Positions 17,846-27,031 are shown, counted from the stretch's first letter. The stretch is 34,574 nt of DNA from Candidatus Aminicenantota bacterium (GCA_016933515.1 JAFGAV010000106.1:1-34574), one strand, 5' to 3'. Translations and numbers: made by a program. The notes: generated by a model from the sequence alone, not told the origin.

Positions 17846-18775
17846 ATGAGCCGGTCCGCTCCCTTTCTTGTTTTCAGGCTGAGACTCGGCCCGACCGTGT
17901 GGCGCATTGCGGCCGGGCCCGAACTCGAAGACTGGATGACGGACTTTGCCCGTATCCTGAGCCTCAAGCGCTGGACGGAGGATGATTCAGAAAGAGGAGA
18001 AGACCAGAGGACGGCGTTGTTCCTCCCCGGGCCGGATCGCTCCTCAGCCGAATTCCCCGACGGCGCTTTTTTTTTCACGGAAGGAGCCCGCCTGCCGTCC
18101 AAGGGCTGGACCGCAACCAAGCTGAACAACCTGGTCCTTTGGCGCCACGCTCTCGCGCCGGCCGTCATTGTGCAGCTCAAACCCGAGGAGACCGAGGAGA
18201 GCCGGGTAGCGGCCATGAGCGAAGCCTGCCTTCCGTTCTATTTCCGGGTGATCGAGACGGGAGGCCTGCCGTTGCACGCGGCGGTTCTCGCCCGGAAAGA
18301 CAAAGCCGTGGCTCTGGCCGCCTCGGGAGGAACGGGCAAATCCACATGCGCGCGAAGGGCCCCGCATCCTTGGCGCGCGCTGGGGGACGACCTGGCCGTC
18401 GTCACCCGGGCGGATGCCGGCGGCTCATTCTTTTCGGTCAACCCTTTTCCCACCTGGAGCAATTTTTTTTTCAAGCGCGGCGGAGGAGCCTGGAGGGTCG
18501 AGGAGCGCTTGCCCCTGAGCGCGATTTTTTTTCTGGCCCAGTCAAAGGAGGACAACATCCTCCGCCTGGGCCAGGGAGAGGCGGCCGTCAATCTCGCCCG
18601 TTCGGGTCATCAAATCTTGTTCGGGCTGACGCGCAAACTGCCTCTCCCGGAATTGCGAAGTTTGTGGACGGAAATTTTCGACAACGCCTGCCGAATGGTC
18701 CGGCGGTTCCCGGTCTTTCTTTTAGAAACATCCCTGACCGGCTCTTTCTGGAAAAAGATCGAACGCGTGATTTGA
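17846..18775 (+). CDS. HPr-kinase-like P-loop protein; ScmC-like
   Basis: GGLPLHAAVLARKDKAVALAASGGTGKSTCARR (Walker A) followed by ALGDDLAVV, as in HprK-related proteins of peptide-modification clusters. Starts 24 nt after the second radical SAM gene. Confidence 0.75.
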   Translation: MSRSAPFLVFRLRLGPTVWRIAAGPELEDWMTDFARILSLKRWTEDDSERGEDQRTALFLPGPDRSSAEFPDGAFFFTEGARLPSKGWTATKLNNLVLWRHALAPAVIVQLKPEETEESRVAAMSEACLPFYFRVIETGGLPLHAAVLARKDKAVALAASGGTGKSTCARRAPHPWRALGDDLAVVTRADAGGSFFSVNPFPTWSNFFFKRGGGAWRVEERLPLSAIFFLAQSKEDNILRLGQGEAAVNLARSGHQILFGLTRKLPLPELRSLWTEIFDNACRMVRRFPVFLLETSLTGSFWKKIERVI

Positions 18776-18913
18776 TCCAGTTGGGTTTGTTGGAGATTCC
18801 GGCCGGGAAAAACGCCGATGATCGCCCTCTTTCGATTTTGTCCTGATCGAGAAATCCGCGCGGCGACCGTGAGAATTTCGCCTCATGGGTCTTATGAAGA
18901 GACGCGTTTCCGT

Positions 18914-20509
18914 TCAGCGGACGGATGAGTCGAAGGCCGCGCTTGCCGATTCGCGAAATTTCAGGAGATAAAAGAAATATTCTTCTCCCGCGACGATGGC
19001 CGGGGGAGTGCGTCCGAGCCTGATCAGATTCTTGCGATCGGGCGCGGCTTTTTCAAGCAGGGGCAGAGACAGAATGATCAGACAGTCTTTTTTGTGGAGC
19101 CGGCAGAGCCGCTCGGCGTCCGCCAACACATCCTCCACGGTCACGCCCCAGGGGCGCCTCGACGCCGAGAAAGAGAATGTCCCGAGGCCTCCCTGGGAGA
19201 CATAGTGCAGCGGCCGGTTGAGATATCCGGCCACCGGGACGCAGGGCCCTTGCATGTGCGCCACGATGGGCAGGCCGTCGAAGCCCTTGCGCCGGATGTA
19301 GCGGGCCGTGTTCCTCGCCTGGGAGAATTGGTGGCTGAAGTCCATGGCATAGGCGAACACGCCGGCCAGGAAGTGAGAGAAAAGAACGACGGACAGCCCG
19401 GCCCTCAAGAATCGGGAGCCGGAAATCCCGGCCCGCACCGGCGGGGAGGCGGCTGGACGGCCCGGAGCCGCTCCGGCCATCCAGAGCGCGGCGACGAAAG
19501 CAATGAACAAATGTCCGTAGTGGCGCGTGAAGCCGATGTAGCCCACGTAAAACCAGAGAAAAAACACCGCCCCGGACAAAAGAAAAAACAGAAGGGCCGG
19601 GCGCGACCGGCGAAGCAGGGCGATTGAGGCGGCGAGGATCGCGAGGCAGAGAAGGACTTCCACGGTCCTGGCGGCGGGGAGGTGGTCCAGGGCCGGATGG
19701 TTCCAGAAGTTCAGGATCGGAAGGGGAAGGGGCAGAAACGCCCTGGGAACCAGAATCAGAACATCGACCAGCAGCCCGGAGTTGAACGTCGTATGGAACG
19801 GAGTGGCCCTTTCGTAGCCCGAGGTGGGAAGGGGCTTCAATTGATAGAGGCATAGGGCCAGCCCCAGGCCGATGATCAGCAGGGCGACCCAGAATTTCGG
19901 TTTCCGGCGGAGTTCCTCCCCGGCCAGGACCTCGACGAGCAGAACGCCCCCCGCGGCTCCGGCCAGGATGAGTCCGTAAACACTCGTGTTGGCCAGGAGA
20001 AAGAGACATGCCGCCGCCGGGAGAGGCTTCCGGCGGAACCGGGGGAACAACGCGCAGAACGCGAAGAGGGAAAGAACTCCGAGTCCGTAATTCCTGCTGA
20101 TCAGGGCGTATTCATACAAGAAGTAATATCCGAATCCCAAGAAAATCTTTTGATAGATCTTGAACGGCGCATAGGCGAAAAGAAGAAACGCCGAGAGCGT
20201 CGCGATGGCCAGATGAAGAATCTGCATGGCGACCGGGCTTGAGGACAGCAGGCTCACGCCTTTCAGGGCCAGGTACCAGGTCACGGGGTGCTTCTGATGA
20301 AGGGCCACTGTCCAGAGCCGGTCCAGGGAAACAGTGTCTTTGCTGACAAGCCAGGCCTGCATTTCGTCCCGCCAGATCTCGTGGCGGAGGATCCCGACGA
20401 GCCCGATGATGAAGAAGGCGGCGGTCAGGAGGAGCGCCGTGCGGACTTGAGGTTTCCTTTCCAAACCGGTTTTCGCCGCGCCGGAGACGCCGCTGGGATT
20501 CTCAGGCAC
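18914..20509 (-). CDS. Polytopic membrane protein, GT-C type glycosyltransferase-like
   Basis: Multiple hydrophobic segments and HEIWRDEMQAWLVSKD near the first TM segment, resembling GT39/83-type proteins. Confidence 0.6.
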   Translation of the reverse strand: MPENPSGVSGAAKTGLERKPQVRTALLLTAAFFIIGLVGILRHEIWRDEMQAWLVSKDTVSLDRLWTVALHQKHPVTWYLALKGVSLLSSSPVAMQILHLAIATLSAFLLFAYAPFKIYQKIFLGFGYYFLYEYALISRNYGLGVLSLFAFCALFPRFRRKPLPAAACLFLLANTSVYGLILAGAAGGVLLVEVLAGEELRRKPKFWVALLIIGLGLALCLYQLKPLPTSGYERATPFHTTFNSGLLVDVLILVPRAFLPLPLPILNFWNHPALDHLPAARTVEVLLCLAILAASIALLRRSRPALLFFLLSGAVFFLWFYVGYIGFTRHYGHLFIAFVAALWMAGAAPGRPAASPPVRAGISGSRFLRAGLSVVLFSHFLAGVFAYAMDFSHQFSQARNTARYIRRKGFDGLPIVAHMQGPCVPVAGYLNRPLHYVSQGGLGTFSFSASRRPWGVTVEDVLADAERLCRLHKKDCLIILSLPLLEKAAPDRKNLIRLGRTPPAIVAGEEYFFYLLKFRESASAAFDSSVR

Positions 20510-22367
20510 GGCTCTCTCTCTTCCGGCGCGCAGGAATGGCGCGGCGCTTGGTCGTCTTTTTGACTTCCGTCAAGCCCTTGGCCTTGAACTCGAACACACG
20601 GTCGGCGATATCGAGCAGGGGCAGACGGTGGGTGATGAGGATCGTCGTCCGGCCGCGGGTGATGAGCCTGAGCGCTTCGCCCAGGCTCTTTTCCGTGCGG
20701 CGGTCGAGAGCGGACGTCGGTTCGTCCAGAATGAGAATGGCGGGATTTTTCAGAAAGGCGCGCGCCAGGGAAATCCTCTGCTTCTGCCCTATGCTCAGCC
20801 GCGCCCCCCGTTCGCCGACCGGAGTGTGATATCCCCGCTCCATGCGGAGAATGTCCTCGTGGATTTGGGCCTTCCGGGCGGCGTCCTCGACCTCGGCGAA
20901 GCCGGCGTCCGGACGTCCGTACTTGATGTTGTTCTCCAAAGTGTCGTTGAAAAGAAATGTCTCCTGGGACACGATCGCCGTCCGGGAGCGGAGCCATTCC
21001 GTGTCGAGACGCTCCAGGTCCCGGCCGTCGAGCACGATCTTTCCCCTCTGAGGCCGGTAGAATTTCAGCACGAGGCTGATGAGGGTCGTCTTGCCGATGC
21101 CGCTGGCGCCCATGACGGCGATTTTCTCGCCGGGACGAATGTCGAGGGAGACGTTTTTCAGCACCGGCGGGCCGTTTGGGTAGGCGAAACCCACATTCCG
21201 GAACTGAAGTCGGCCGTGGATGCCGGGCGGACTCAAAAGACCGGCGGATTGGCCCCGCTCGGAAATCTCGGGAGCGATCGAGAACATCTCGTGCAGCCGT
21301 CCCATGGACAGAAAGAGATATTGGAGGGACAGGACTTGGTTGAAAATGCCCCCCAGTTGTCCCGTGAGCTGAAGGGAGTAAAGGGTGAAGGATGTCAGAT
21401 CGCCGATGCTCATCGCTCCGCGCAAAACCTCCCGGCCGCACAGCCAGGTGATGAGCAGACGGCTTCCCAAATTAAGCGCCTGAAGGACGTATCCGGCGAA
21501 TGATGAAAGAAGAAGTCCCTGGAGCTGAAGCTCGATCACCTCCCGCATCTTGCCCGAAACCTTGGTCTTTTCCCGATCTTCGGCGCCGTAGGATTTTACG
21601 ACTTCAATGCCGGCCAGGGCCTGCTGGATGTCGCCGCTGATGTCGGCGTTTTTTTCCATCTGACGGTAGCTCAGGGACCTCGTCCGGACCATGACCAGGT
21701 AATTGATGAGGACGTTGACGGGGACGATGGCCAGGACGAGAAACGTCATGCGTCGGTTGAGGTGAAAAAGGATGAAAAAGCTGAAAATCGGCGTCAGAAG
21801 CGTGCGGGCGAATTGAAAGAGATACTGGGAGAAAAAAGACTGAACGGCGGACACGTCGCCGGTCAGCCGGGACATGAGATAACCTGTCTGCTTCTCCTTA
21901 AATATCGACAGGGGGTAGCGCAGGATGCGGTCGAAAAGCTCGGTCTGGACTTTGAACGTCACTCCGGTGTTGAAATGAAAATTGACCACGCTCTGGAGAA
22001 TGGACAGAATGCCCATGAGGAGACCGATCACGAGCCCGGCGATGACGACCAGGTTCAGGGAGCCCAGGATCTTTTCGACAAAGGGGCTCAAGCCCTGGAG
22101 GCCGAGAGAGCTCAGGATGGATAGGATGTCCGCCGCATCCTTTTTCTGGAGGACGTTGTCGATCAGGACCTTGCCTCCCAGGGGGGAGATCGAACTGATG
22201 CCGGCCGAGACGAGCATGAGCAGAAAGCCCGCCAGCGCCGGTTTCCAGAAGGGTTTGACGAACCGGACGTAGAACAGCATGTCCTTGAGCTTGAAATGAA
22301 CCTTGACCGGCTCGGGGCGCTTGAGCGTGACCAGGAAATACTCGCGGAAAAACTTTTTGAGGTTCAC
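20502..22367 (-). CDS. ABC transporter, fused permease and ATP-binding protein (MsbA/exporter type)
   Basis: N-terminal six-TM-type domain, GASGIGKTTLISL (Walker A), LSIGQKQRISLARAFLKNPAILILDEPTSALD, LITHRLPLLD. Confidence 0.93.
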   Translation of the reverse strand: MNLKKFFREYFLVTLKRPEPVKVHFKLKDMLFYVRFVKPFWKPALAGFLLMLVSAGISSISPLGGKVLIDNVLQKKDAADILSILSSLGLQGLSPFVEKILGSLNLVVIAGLVIGLLMGILSILQSVVNFHFNTGVTFKVQTELFDRILRYPLSIFKEKQTGYLMSRLTGDVSAVQSFFSQYLFQFARTLLTPIFSFFILFHLNRRMTFLVLAIVPVNVLINYLVMVRTRSLSYRQMEKNADISGDIQQALAGIEVVKSYGAEDREKTKVSGKMREVIELQLQGLLLSSFAGYVLQALNLGSRLLITWLCGREVLRGAMSIGDLTSFTLYSLQLTGQLGGIFNQVLSLQYLFLSMGRLHEMFSIAPEISERGQSAGLLSPPGIHGRLQFRNVGFAYPNGPPVLKNVSLDIRPGEKIAVMGASGIGKTTLISLVLKFYRPQRGKIVLDGRDLERLDTEWLRSRTAIVSQETFLFNDTLENNIKYGRPDAGFAEVEDAARKAQIHEDILRMERGYHTPVGERGARLSIGQKQRISLARAFLKNPAILILDEPTSALDRRTEKSLGEALRLITRGRTTILITHRLPLLDIADRVFEFKAKGLTEVKKTTKRRAIPARRKRESRA

Positions 22368-22422
22368 GGCCGCTTCATCTTACCACAGCGAGGTTCCTGC
22401 AAGAATACGGCGTCCGTGAACG

Positions 22423-22764
22423 TCAGCGGATTCTGTAGAACCACATCAGGGGGAGCCAAAGCTGATGGCCGTAGGGCAGGCGCTTGTGATTCACAAGGAC
22501 TTCGGTCTCCGGCCAACGGTGAACGAGGTTGAAAAGGTCGAAGAGTTCATCGACCTCGTCGGGCGTGTAAGTCGCCTGATGCCTCGCAAATTCGCCTTCC
22601 CCTTCGGACCGGTAAGTCGGACTCCTCCGGGCCAAGGCGACCGCTTTTTCGAAATCCGAGCCCGTTTTGCAGGGGAAGACAAGCGTGATTTTAAAGGCCT
22701 TGGCCTGGTCGTCGGGGCGGAGGATCTCCTCGAGCTTGTCCTTGAGGGCTTCATCGTCCGGCAT
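22423..22764 (-). CDS. Small hypothetical protein
   Basis: MPDDEALKDKLEEILRPDDQAKAFKITLVFPCKTG...LVNHKRLPYGHQLWLPLMWFYRIR. Preceded by a strong promoter. Confidence 0.5.
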   Translation of the reverse strand: MPDDEALKDKLEEILRPDDQAKAFKITLVFPCKTGSDFEKAVALARRSPTYRSEGEGEFARHQATYTPDEVDELFDLFNLVHRWPETEVLVNHKRLPYGHQLWLPLMWFYRIR

Positions 22765-22774
22765 TGCGCTATTT

Positions 22775-22803
22775 TTTATATTCCAGGCGGATGTTCTTGT
22801 CAA
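22775..22803 (-). promoter_or_regulatory. Near-consensus sigma70 promoter TTGACA-N17-TATAAA
   Basis: Minus strand TTGACA AGAACATCCGCCTGGAA TATAAA. The -10 ends 10 nt before the ATG at 22764. Confidence 0.65.
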
Positions 22804-23033
22804 ATGAGCACCCGCCGAATTCTTGCCGGCCGGCCGGGTCCAGTCTCGAAAACGATTCCGTCTTGTCCTTAACGGAAACGACTCGTTTCGAATTTCCCTG
22901 GAGACTCATGGAGACAATCGGAATTTGTTTTCGGGGCCTTCGGAAGGAGCGAATCGCGAAGCCGACCGGGGAATCCCGAGATGCCGTGGCGATTGGAACC
23001 GCGCCGGACGCCGAAGCCTTTTCCCGGATTTTC

Positions 23034-24083
23034 TTAGAGAATCAGCATGCAGTCGCCGTAGCTGAAAAAACGGTACTTTTCCTTGACGGCCCGGCGGTAG
23101 GCCTCGAGGAGAAATTCCCGTCCGGCGAATGCCGCGGTCAGGATGAACAATGAGGATTTGGGAAGGTGGAAATTTGTCAGCATCCTGTCGACGACCCGGA
23201 ACGTGAAACCCGGATAGATGAACACTCCGGCCCGGCCTCGGCCGGGCGGGACACAATCTCCGGCCTTTTCGCCTCGACGCGCGGCGCTCTCCAGGGCGCG
23301 CACGACCGTCGTCCCCACGGCCATGACCGGCCGGCCGCCGCGCTTGGCGGCGTTGACCGCCCGGGCCGTGGAGGCGGGGATGCGGCAATCCTCTGCGGGC
23401 AGGACGTGGCTCTCCACGATGTTCGAGCGAAGGGGCTGGAACGTCGCCGTCCCCACTTCGAGCGAGAGAAAAGCCGTCAGACCTCCCCGCTTTTTTATCG
23501 CTCTCAACAGGGAAGGGGTGAAGTGGAGTCCGGCCGTGGGCGCGGCGATCGATCGTCCCCTCTTAGCGAATACGGTCTGATAGCGGGCCAGATCGCGGGT
23601 TCTGAGTTTGTCAGGCCTTTTCCCGCGGCGGATGTAGGGCGGCAGGGGCGCGTATCCCCTGCGTTTCAGGAAAGCGGGGATGTCCGCCCGGCCGAAATCG
23701 AGCGTCCGGCGCCCTTCGTCTCCGATCGCGGCCACCCGGGCCGAAAGGCGCGGAGTGAAGCGGATGACCGCCCCCCGCGTCGCCCTTCGCGCCGGACGGC
23801 ACAAAACATTCCAGCTCCCGTGCGCTTTGTCCGGTCCCAAAAAAAGAAATTCGATGTCCGCCCCGTCTTTGACTCCCCACGCCCTGGCCGGGAGGACGCG
23901 CGTGGAGTTGAGGACCAGGACGTCTCCCGGCGAGATGAAGTCGGCGAGGGCCTTGACGCCCGCCTCGCGGATTCCGCCTGTCCGGCGCTCGAGGATCATC
24001 AGGCGCGAGGCATCGCGGCGGGCAAGGGGATGCTGGGCGATGAGCCCGGCCGGAAGCTCGTAGTCAAAATCGGAGATCCGCAC
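23034..24083 (-). CDS. queA: S-adenosylmethionine:tRNA ribosyltransferase-isomerase
   Basis: MRISDFDYELPAGLIAQHPLARRDASRLMIL, GDVLVLNSTRVLPARAWG, SIAAPTAGLHFTPSLL, MLTNFHLPKSSLFIL. Confidence 0.96.
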   Translation of the reverse strand: MRISDFDYELPAGLIAQHPLARRDASRLMILERRTGGIREAGVKALADFISPGDVLVLNSTRVLPARAWGVKDGADIEFLFLGPDKAHGSWNVLCRPARRATRGAVIRFTPRLSARVAAIGDEGRRTLDFGRADIPAFLKRRGYAPLPPYIRRGKRPDKLRTRDLARYQTVFAKRGRSIAAPTAGLHFTPSLLRAIKKRGGLTAFLSLEVGTATFQPLRSNIVESHVLPAEDCRIPASTARAVNAAKRGGRPVMAVGTTVVRALESAARRGEKAGDCVPPGRGRAGVFIYPGFTFRVVDRMLTNFHLPKSSLFILTAAFAGREFLLEAYRRAVKEKYRFFSYGDCMLIL

Positions 24084-24095
24084 GTCTTCGGGGGC

Positions 24096-25124
24096 TCAAT
24101 CCCTGAAAAGTTTTTTTTGGGGCGGTTCGAGGTTCGGCTGCGGGCGGCCAAGATGGGCGTAGGCTTTGGCCGTGAGTTTTCGGCCGCGGAGCGTCCGCTC
24201 CAGGAATCCGATGCGCATCAGGAAGGGCTCATAGATCGACTCGATCGTTTCTTTCTCCTCATCGATGGCCGCGGCCAGGGTGTTGATGCCCACCGGCCCG
24301 CCTCCGTGGTTGTCGATGATGGTCTGAAGGATCTTCCGGTCGACGTCGTCGAGTCCCAGCGCGTCCACGTCCATCATATCCAGGGCGCGCTTGGCTTCCC
24401 GGGCGTTAACGGCTCCTTCGGCCTTGACGTCGGCGTAATCCCGCACCCGCCGCAGAAGGCGGTTCGCCACGCGGGGAGTTCCGCGCGAGCGGAGAGCGAT
24501 CTCCCGAGCGCCCGGGCCGTCGATGGTCGCCCTGAGAAGATCCGCGGATCGGAGAATGATCCGCTCGAGATCCTCCTCCCGATAGTAATCCAGGCGGTGG
24601 ATGATGCCGAACCGGCCGCGCAGAGGCGCCGTGATCCGCCCGGCGCGCGTCGTGGCGCCGATGAGCGTGAATTTTTTTAGACGCAGCTTGTGGCTCCTGG
24701 CGCCCGGTCCCTGGCCGATGACGATGTCCAGGGTGTAGTCCTCCATGGCCGAGTAGAGCAGTTCCTCGATGGACGGGTGCAGCCGGTGGATCTCGTCGAT
24801 GAACAGGATTTCCTTGTGCTGGAGGTTGGTCAGGATGGCCGACAGGTCGCCCGTGCGCTCGATGACCGGGCCCGAGGTGGGTTTGATGCCCACGCCGAGC
24901 TCCCGGGCGATGAGGTAGGCCAGAGAGGTTTTCCCCAGGCCGGGCGGGCCGTAGAGGAGGACGTGGTCGAGGTGCTCGTCGCGCTTGCGGGCCGCTTCAA
25001 TGAACACCTTGAGGTTGTGCTTGATCGAATCCTGGCCGATGAACTCCGCGAAGGTCCGTGGCCGGAGGCTGTCCTCGAAAAGCTGGTCTTCTTTCGTCCG
25101 GACCGGATTCAGAATGGCGGGCAT
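24096..25124 (-). CDS. ruvB: Holliday junction branch migration DNA helicase RuvB
   Basis: [78 protein letters not shown]. Confidence 0.98.
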   Translation of the reverse strand: MPAILNPVRTKEDQLFEDSLRPRTFAEFIGQDSIKHNLKVFIEAARKRDEHLDHVLLYGPPGLGKTSLAYLIARELGVGIKPTSGPVIERTGDLSAILTNLQHKEILFIDEIHRLHPSIEELLYSAMEDYTLDIVIGQGPGARSHKLRLKKFTLIGATTRAGRITAPLRGRFGIIHRLDYYREEDLERIILRSADLLRATIDGPGAREIALRSRGTPRVANRLLRRVRDYADVKAEGAVNAREAKRALDMMDVDALGLDDVDRKILQTIIDNHGGGPVGINTLAAAIDEEKETIESIYEPFLMRIGFLERTLRGRKLTAKAYAHLGRPQPNLEPPQKKLFRD

Positions 25125-25127
25125 GAT

Positions 25128-25715
25128 TTACAGCCTGGCCAGGCTCCTCAGGCAGTCCCGCAGGAGGGCTTCAAATCCCTCATCGACCGGATGTCTCTTG
25201 ACCACCTCCCTGACGACGGCCTCGACCTCCTTCCTGTGGAAGCCGAGGTTGACCAGGGCGGAAACGAGGTCGTCGGTCTTCCCGTCTTCGCGGCCGGCCA
25301 GGATCTTTTCCTTTTTTTCCAGCTTGGCCTGCAGTTCGAGAGCGATGCGCAGGGCCGTCTTCTTGCCGATGCCGGGAATGAGGCTGATGCGGGCGACGTC
25401 GCTTTTTTCGACGGCGTCCTCGAGGTCCTTGGGGCCGATGCCCGAAAGAATGTTCAGCGCCAGCCGGGGGCCGATTCCGGAAATGCCGATGAGCTTGAGG
25501 AAGAGGCTTTTTTCCTCCTCGGTGGCGAAACCGAAAAGAGTCAGGGAGGAGTCGGTCAGATGGGTGTGGATGAGGAGTTCGACCGTTTCTTGAACTTCTC
25601 CCAGGCGGACATAGGTCGACAGGGGAATGGACGCGCAGTAGCCGACGCCCCCGGCGTCGATGACCACCTGTCCGGTCGTCTTCCGAACCAGCGTTCCCTT
25701 GAGGCGGGCGATCAT
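25128..25715 (-). CDS. ruvA: Holliday junction DNA-binding protein RuvA
   Basis: MIARLKGTLVRKTTGQVVIDAGGVGYCASIPLSTY, FLKLIGISGIGPRLALNILSG, LIPGIGKKTALRIALEL. Confidence 0.96.
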   Translation of the reverse strand: MIARLKGTLVRKTTGQVVIDAGGVGYCASIPLSTYVRLGEVQETVELLIHTHLTDSSLTLFGFATEEEKSLFLKLIGISGIGPRLALNILSGIGPKDLEDAVEKSDVARISLIPGIGKKTALRIALELQAKLEKKEKILAGREDGKTDDLVSALVNLGFHRKEVEAVVREVVKRHPVDEGFEALLRDCLRSLARL

Positions 25716-25728
25716 GAGTTCCTCATCG

Positions 25729-26229
25729 TCAGGATCCGGACTCCTTGACCGTCTCGCGGAAGGCCCGGATGTTGATGTGGCAGATGGCGGCCGCCAGGGC
25801 GTCGGCGGCATCCTCCTCCAAGGGTTCTTCCCCCATATGGAGCAGCGCCCGCACCATGGCCGCCACCTGGATCTTTTCCGCTTGTCCGTAGCCGGTGACG
25901 GCTTTCTTGATTTCCAGGGCGGAGTATTCAAAAAGGGGGACGCCCCGCGAAGCGACGGCCGCCATCACCGCCCCCCGCACTTGGCCGAGCGTGAGGGCCG
26001 TCCGGATGTTCCGCGAGTAAAAGGGGTTTTCCACGGCCGCTTCGAGGGGATCGTGTTCGAGGATCAGGCGTTCGACTCCCTCCCGGATGGCGTTGACCCG
26101 GTTTTCCATGGCCAGCCCGCGGCCGGGCTTGATCGTTCCCCGTCGAACGAGCGTGTACTCTCCCTTTTCGCCGTCCAGGACGCCGAAACCCGTGGACCGC
26201 AGGCTCGGGTCGAGGCCGAGAACTCTCAT
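25729..26229 (-). CDS. ruvC: Holliday junction resolvase RuvC
   Basis: MRVLGLDPSLRSTGFGVLD, AAVENPFYSRNIRTALTLGQVRGAVMAA, ALEIKKAVTGYGQAEKIQVAAMV, DAADALAAAICH. Confidence 0.96.
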   Translation of the reverse strand: MRVLGLDPSLRSTGFGVLDGEKGEYTLVRRGTIKPGRGLAMENRVNAIREGVERLILEHDPLEAAVENPFYSRNIRTALTLGQVRGAVMAAVASRGVPLFEYSALEIKKAVTGYGQAEKIQVAAMVRALLHMGEEPLEEDAADALAAAICHINIRAFRETVKESGS

Positions 26230-26238
26230 CGGGTCCCG

Positions 26239-26991
26239 TCAGGAGGACAGACCCTCCAGCTCCGTCTCTTCAATATCGAAGTTGGACCAGACATGCTGGA
26301 CGTCTTCATGGTCTTCGAGATCGTCCACAAGCTTGAGCATCTGCTGGGCCTGTTTGCCCTCGAGCTTGACATAGGTCTGGGGCAGGTAGGCGACGCTTGA
26401 AGAGGCGGTTTCGATGTTCTGCGTTTTCAGGGCCTCGACTACGGACTCGTAATGCTCCGGAGCGCTGATGATTTCCCAGTTGCTTCCGTCCTCCCGCATG
26501 TCTTCGGCCGAAGCGTTCATGACGATTTCCAGAAGCTTGTCCTCGTTTCCGGCCTTCTCTTTCTCCACGATGATGTAGCCTTTGCGCTTGAACATCCAGC
26601 CCACGCATCCCGACTCGCCGATATTGCCGCCGTTCTTTGTGAAAATGTGCCTCAGTTCGGAGACGGTGCGGTTCTTGTTGTCGGTCGTGGCCTCGATGTA
26701 CAGGGCCGCGCCCCCCGGCCCGTACCCCTCGTAGATGACGTCCTCGTAGGAGGAGCCCCCGAGCTGGCCCGTGCCTTTCATGATGGCCCGCTTGATGTTG
26801 TCGGCGGGCATGTTCACGGCGCGGGCGTCCAGGACGGCTTTGCGCAGCCGGGGATTGGCTTCGGCATCGCCGCCCCCGATGCGGGCGGCGATGCTGATCT
26901 CTTTGATGATCTTGGTGAACATCTTGCCCCGCTTGGCGTCGGCGGCGGCCTTCTTATGCTTAATAGAATGCCATTTCGAGTGACCGGACAT
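26239..26991 (-). CDS. YebC/PmpR family protein
   Basis: MSGHSKWHSIKHKKAAADAKRGKMFTKIIKEI, ADNIKRAIMKGTG, YEGYGPGGAALYIEATTDNKNRTVSELRHIFTKNGGNIGESGCVGWMF. Confidence 0.97.
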   Translation of the reverse strand: MSGHSKWHSIKHKKAAADAKRGKMFTKIIKEISIAARIGGGDAEANPRLRKAVLDARAVNMPADNIKRAIMKGTGQLGGSSYEDVIYEGYGPGGAALYIEATTDNKNRTVSELRHIFTKNGGNIGESGCVGWMFKRKGYIIVEKEKAGNEDKLLEIVMNASAEDMREDGSNWEIISAPEHYESVVEALKTQNIETASSSVAYLPQTYVKLEGKQAQQMLKLVDDLEDHEDVQHVWSNFDIEETELEGLSS

Positions 26992-27020
26992 GATGGATCT
27001 CCTGACCGATTGACCAGCCG

Positions 27021-27031
27021 CATCTTAGCAC
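27021..27031 (-). promoter_or_regulatory. Putative extended -10 promoter for the yebC-ruvCAB-queA operon (TGTGC-TAAGAT)
   Basis: Minus strand TGTGCTAAGAT about 30 nt upstream of the yebC ATG. Same form as the CCA gene promoter. Confidence 0.45.

Noticed and set aside
18885-18971. 28-codon plus-strand ORF MGLMKRRVSVQRTDESKAALADSRNFRR as a precursor peptide
   Set aside because: No SD, and most of it is antisense to the C-terminus of the GT-C-like gene.
19053-20009. 318-aa minus-strand ORF in the GT-C region
   Set aside because: Out of frame with the hydrophobic GT-C-like protein and Arg/Pro/Gly-rich; a codon-bias artefact.
23166-24680. 504-aa plus-strand ORF and other very long ORFs opposite known genes (for example 7184-8485, 10136-11755, 24690-25748, 28655-30133)
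   Set aside because: They lie antisense to confidently identified genes (queA/ruvB, metG, larC/sir2, ruvAB, HD-GYP), have low-complexity R/P/G/A/D-rich composition and lack family motifs. These are typical spurious ORFs of high-GC DNA.
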